NCBI GenBank assembly: GCA_037903475.1
Contig: JBAJFG010000301.1
Location: 744,001-808,000, forward strand
DNA from: Ancylostoma caninum
Lineage: Eukaryota > Nematoda > Chromadorea > Rhabditida > Ancylostomatidae
DNA length: 64,000 nucleotides
Direction: 5' to 3'
The position numbers and the translations under genes are program-made. The notes beneath the pieces are model-generated. The model was not told the DNA's origin. It worked only from the letters and a program-made list of their open reading frames with translations, and did no database searches. Shown here piece by piece: positions 61,120-64,000 of this stretch. The first letter of the stretch is position 1, and every line of letters begins with the position of its first letter.

Positions 61120-61461
61120 ATTTTTGGTGTTAATGAAGCGGTGGAAGCGCTGAAATTAGATTCTAATGAAGCTCATAGCGCAACTGTAAGTCTCTCATTC
61201 TGAAGACAGGCAGTAACAGGCTCAATTTCTGCTGAAGAATGATACAGATTGGTGAGAGCGTCAGAGTTCGTTACAATGAAAACAACAAATGAAGGAAATC
61301 TCTTCACAACCGTCAAGTTCACAATGACCAATCAAGTCTACAGCGAAGAAAAACACGACTCCAATTGCGGATTTACTCAAATACAACTTAAAATTACGAA
61401 GAACGTCTGTACGAGGGTCCGACTAGAAATTTCAGAACTCATCATCCGAGTGAATTTTTAG
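61120..61461 (+). CDS. Weak candidate exons of an unknown gene
   Basis: An ATG at 61107 opens MPIFGVNEAVEALKLDSNEA with a good donor (ACT|GTAAGT). An acceptor at about 61220 leads to AQFLLKNDTD, and a longer frame at 61249-61461 reads NEGNLFTTVKFTMTNQVYSE. The pieces do not join into one clean frame and no domain is recognised. Confidence 0.15.
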
Positions 61462-62109
61462 TTCCAGCCAAATATTGGTAGTCTCTAGATTTCGCTCGAT
61501 GTTAGGGAAACAACATTTGTGACTAAAATTTCTTCGTTCGCTCTCTGTCTATCAGGAACTCCTAAGTTCTAACTAATTTTGAGCTTTTCGTCATCATTCT
61601 ATACGTACGAATTATTGAAGTTTAATTTTTGTACACATAGCCACACCAACACCCATGTACTTTAACCGCTCCCGAAAATCGATTTAGTGCGAAAGCAAAC
61701 TGCATAAGCCCATATACAATTTGTCTAGAATGGCCACACTCATGGAGTATTCTTCTCTTGTGAGCTCAACACAAAATCCTCCTTGTGAGTTTCGTATGTT
61801 CTACAAGTCTTGTTGCTCGATGCTTTTTGATCACATTTCATTTGATATGATTATACATCTTCCCGTTTGATGTCTTCGCTATCTTAACATGCCTATGGAC
61901 ACGCCATAGCCAGTCACTCCCGACTAGCCATTTCCATATCCGGATACCTCAGCTGCATAATCTTATCGGGACCTGGACAAGAGATGCGGCAGAAACATTC
62001 CCCAGCTGAAAAAAAGTGCAAATCCTGCCGCTATGGATTCCGCACAGAACGCTCCTGTCTCATTTATGAGATACTGTATTTGTCTACAAAGGGTATATAG
62101 AGTGATTAT
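61462..62109. other. No gene seen
   Basis: No exon or repeat recognised before the RTE fragment. Confidence 0.4.
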
Positions 62110-62850
62110 CCTGCTCCGTATATTCTTCTTCTTTCTTTTCTTTTCTTCAGCGTTTGTCCCGTTCGGAGGCGGGGTCCGCTCTAGTGATCCCTTGACGCCA
62201 TTTTGCCCTGTCGTGTGCCTGGTTAGGGTGGATCCCAACTACTTTCAGATCGGCGTGCAAAGTGTCCATCCATCGTTGTTTTGGGCGCCCTTCTGGTCGC
62301 TTGCCTGGTACATCAAGATCGAATCCGATTTTGCAAATGTTTTCGTTGTGTGCCCTAAGCACGTGACCGTACCATCGCAGGCGAGCTTCGCGGAGCTTGT
62401 CCGTTATTGGAGCTACACCAAAACGCTGACAGATGTCCTGATTACAGATGCGGTCAGGTCTGGTAACTCCACCCATCCAGCGTAGCATCTTAATCCCCAT
62501 GACGCTAAGCCGAGTTTCTACTTCCTTGGTTGCAGCCCAACACTCAGCTCCGTACAAAGCGACAGCTCGTATAACAGTTCGATAGATCTTCGGTTTGAGA
62601 CGAGATGTCCTTGTCGCACAGTACACCAGCCATTGAGCGCCATCTCATCCATATGGCGTTTACACGCGCTACGACTTCACGTGTGATGTCCGAGAAGATC
62701 AGCGTCGTCTGGGTCGCTGGCAAACCAACCGCAATGTTGGCATCATAGTAGAAAACATGGTGGCACCTGTGCCTATGACATCGAAACTTCAGCTGCAAAG
62801 AGGCGTAAGATGCCCTGTATATATGTATCACAGAGTAGTCCATACGACGA
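62110..62850 (-). mobile_element. RTE-type LINE fragment (3' part of reverse transcriptase)
   Basis: The minus-strand frame 62147-62626 reads KIYRTVIRAVALYGAECW, MLRWMGGVTRPDRI, LREARLRWYGHVLRA, RPEGRPKQRWMDTL, the well-known C-terminal region of RTE-clade retrotransposon proteins. After a frameshift the upstream part (62626-62720) continues RVNAIWMRWRSMAGVLCDK. 159 residues remain open, so this copy is younger than the other LINE remains here. Confidence 0.9.
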
Positions 62851-62934
62851 AGGTCTCAACTATTCGGTGGTCAGTCCTATGATTGAATGAGTACAACAAA
62901 CATTCACAAGACTTCTTTACCTTAGACTCAACCC

Positions 62935-63262
62935 TGGAACCGACTATCAACGTTTGCCTAACTATCTAGACCGACTGAAAATGTTTTCCTTAGATAGCCT
63001 CAGGGAGAAAAGGATACGAAATGATCTTGTTTTCTCCTTTCGGGTACTCCGAAGTGAAACGAATCTGAAGGTCAATAAGTACTGGATTTTTCGGCCAACT
63101 CACGCTAGAAATAGTGGCTTTACTTTCCATCACATAAAAAAAAGAAACGACATTCTTTGGTTTTCAATTCGTTCTTCAATCGCACCGCTAGATGGCTTGA
63201 ATTACTGCCTGTTGACGTTGTTAAGTCTCCAAACAGCAGGATCTTCAAAAGTAAGTTAAGAA
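62935..63262 (+). mobile_element. CR1-type LINE 3' fragment
   Basis: Plus-strand NYLDRLKMFSLDSLREKR, RNDLVFSFRVLRS and YWIFRPTHARNSGFTF are typical of the domain after the reverse transcriptase in CR1/L2-type LINEs. The frame ends at 63259. Confidence 0.75.
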
Positions 63263-64000
63263 ATCTTCCTCTTCTGTCATGTTTGCGAATTGATGGTTGA
63301 CTATATCATCTATACTTGTGTGTTTTCAGAAAGTGGGACATAGTCATGTTCGACTGCAGCTTACGCCGTTCTCCGTTTTACATCTGCGTTATATAGGAGT
63401 GCTCTCGAGCTTTTTGTTTTCTCTCGAACCCATTGATTACTTTTATTTTTTCGTTGCTCATCATAGTGATCGTTGACACTACTGTTTCCTAATATAGTGT
63501 TTATGTTGATGAATTCTACTGGTACAACTATCCCTTGAAGAAGTGCTGCTTTCTATCCATCTGGTCAACTTCGTTGGTACATGTCAGTGTCGCCTTCAAA
63601 GTGAGGCTGATGATTCTGTATGGGTGGCGTGAACCAGCTATCTCTCTGATGAGCTGTTTCGAATCCTTTACCATTGATAGCCTGTATACTCTCCCTCTCC
63701 AACTTCTTTCTGGTTCCTCTCGTAAGTCCGTTCCTCATCAGTTCTGCTGCGCTCTCTGCTTCATGCCTTGCTCACACTCATAACACTCTGAGTCAGATGG
63801 AACCCTTTGCAGCTATTCATATCACTTCCATGTCCAGGCATCTTGGAAGTGATGTGCGGAGGAGACTGAAAGTGGTACTCCACCCGCCAGGGTACGCATG
63901 GAACTCAGACCTTTCGCCTTGGTGTCCTTCCTCCCTTTCCATCGCTCGAAAGTGGGCCTCAGCTTAGTCTGAGCCTCACACCATGGTCATCTTGGTCATG
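63263..64000. other. Unassigned right edge
   Basis: Overlapping open frames 63535-63783 and 63674-63967 on the plus strand have no recognisable domain. The somewhat GC-richer sequence after 63600 may be retroelement-derived. Confidence 0.3.

Noticed and set aside
1..64000. CRISPR array, prokaryotic operon, rRNA or spliced-leader RNA genes
   Set aside because: No regularly spaced identical repeats, no dense co-directional ORFs, and no rRNA or SL signature seen; the DNA is eukaryotic.

Overview
The window is animal nuclear DNA, most likely from a hookworm-type strongylid nematode close to Ancylostoma. The reasons are short introns with TTTCAG-like acceptors, a nematode-type non-alpha nicotinic receptor subunit, several copies of a small secreted protein family that looks like the hookworm ASP-related (CAP-derived) group, and mariner elements with Hsmar1/bandit-type ends. 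Genes are sparse and split into small exons. Most long open frames are chance or transposon debris, so the real genes were found by joining exons with matching splice phase.

Layout. 0-5 kb: two mariner elements in opposite orientation and a Helitron 3' end. 5.3-20.5 kb: a rearranged, duplicated block. An intact ASP-related gene (copy A, plus strand) and its inverted near-identical twin (copy B, minus strand) sit about 10 kb apart; the B arm carries a piggyBac-type insertion that the A arm lacks. A second inverted pair (13.8/19.8 kb), a direct pair (14.7/18.6 kb), a nested Helitron plus MITE (10.7-11.6 kb) and a decayed mariner lie around them. 19-21 kb: a signal-peptide exon and an orphan last exon of the same family. 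23-29 kb: a Penelope-like GIY-YIG remnant, then a decayed CR1-type LINE split by a third mariner; the LINE tail abuts the start codon of a broken ASP-related copy (D). 30.3 kb: a perfect 88-bp palindrome. 34.3-35.2 kb: copy C, apparently intact. 35-44 kb: Helitron ends, a GC-rich island just before it (33.8 kb), small palindromic elements, no convincing gene.

45.5-47.7 kb: three phase-compatible minus-strand exons of a probable 7TM receptor, incomplete. 50.1-52.5 kb: a seven-exon plus-strand gene for a 219-residue single-pass membrane protein that I do not recognise. 54.3-60.0 kb: a nearly complete minus-strand nicotinic acetylcholine receptor non-alpha subunit (UNC-29/LEV-1/ACR-2/ACR-3 group), 14 exons seen, only the signal-peptide exon missing. 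60.7-64 kb: MITE, RTE-type and CR1-type LINE fragments.

The ASP-related copies form a dispersed family that has been duplicated, inverted and broken amid transposon activity. The receptor subunit and the novel membrane protein are convergent neighbours without any shown functional link.
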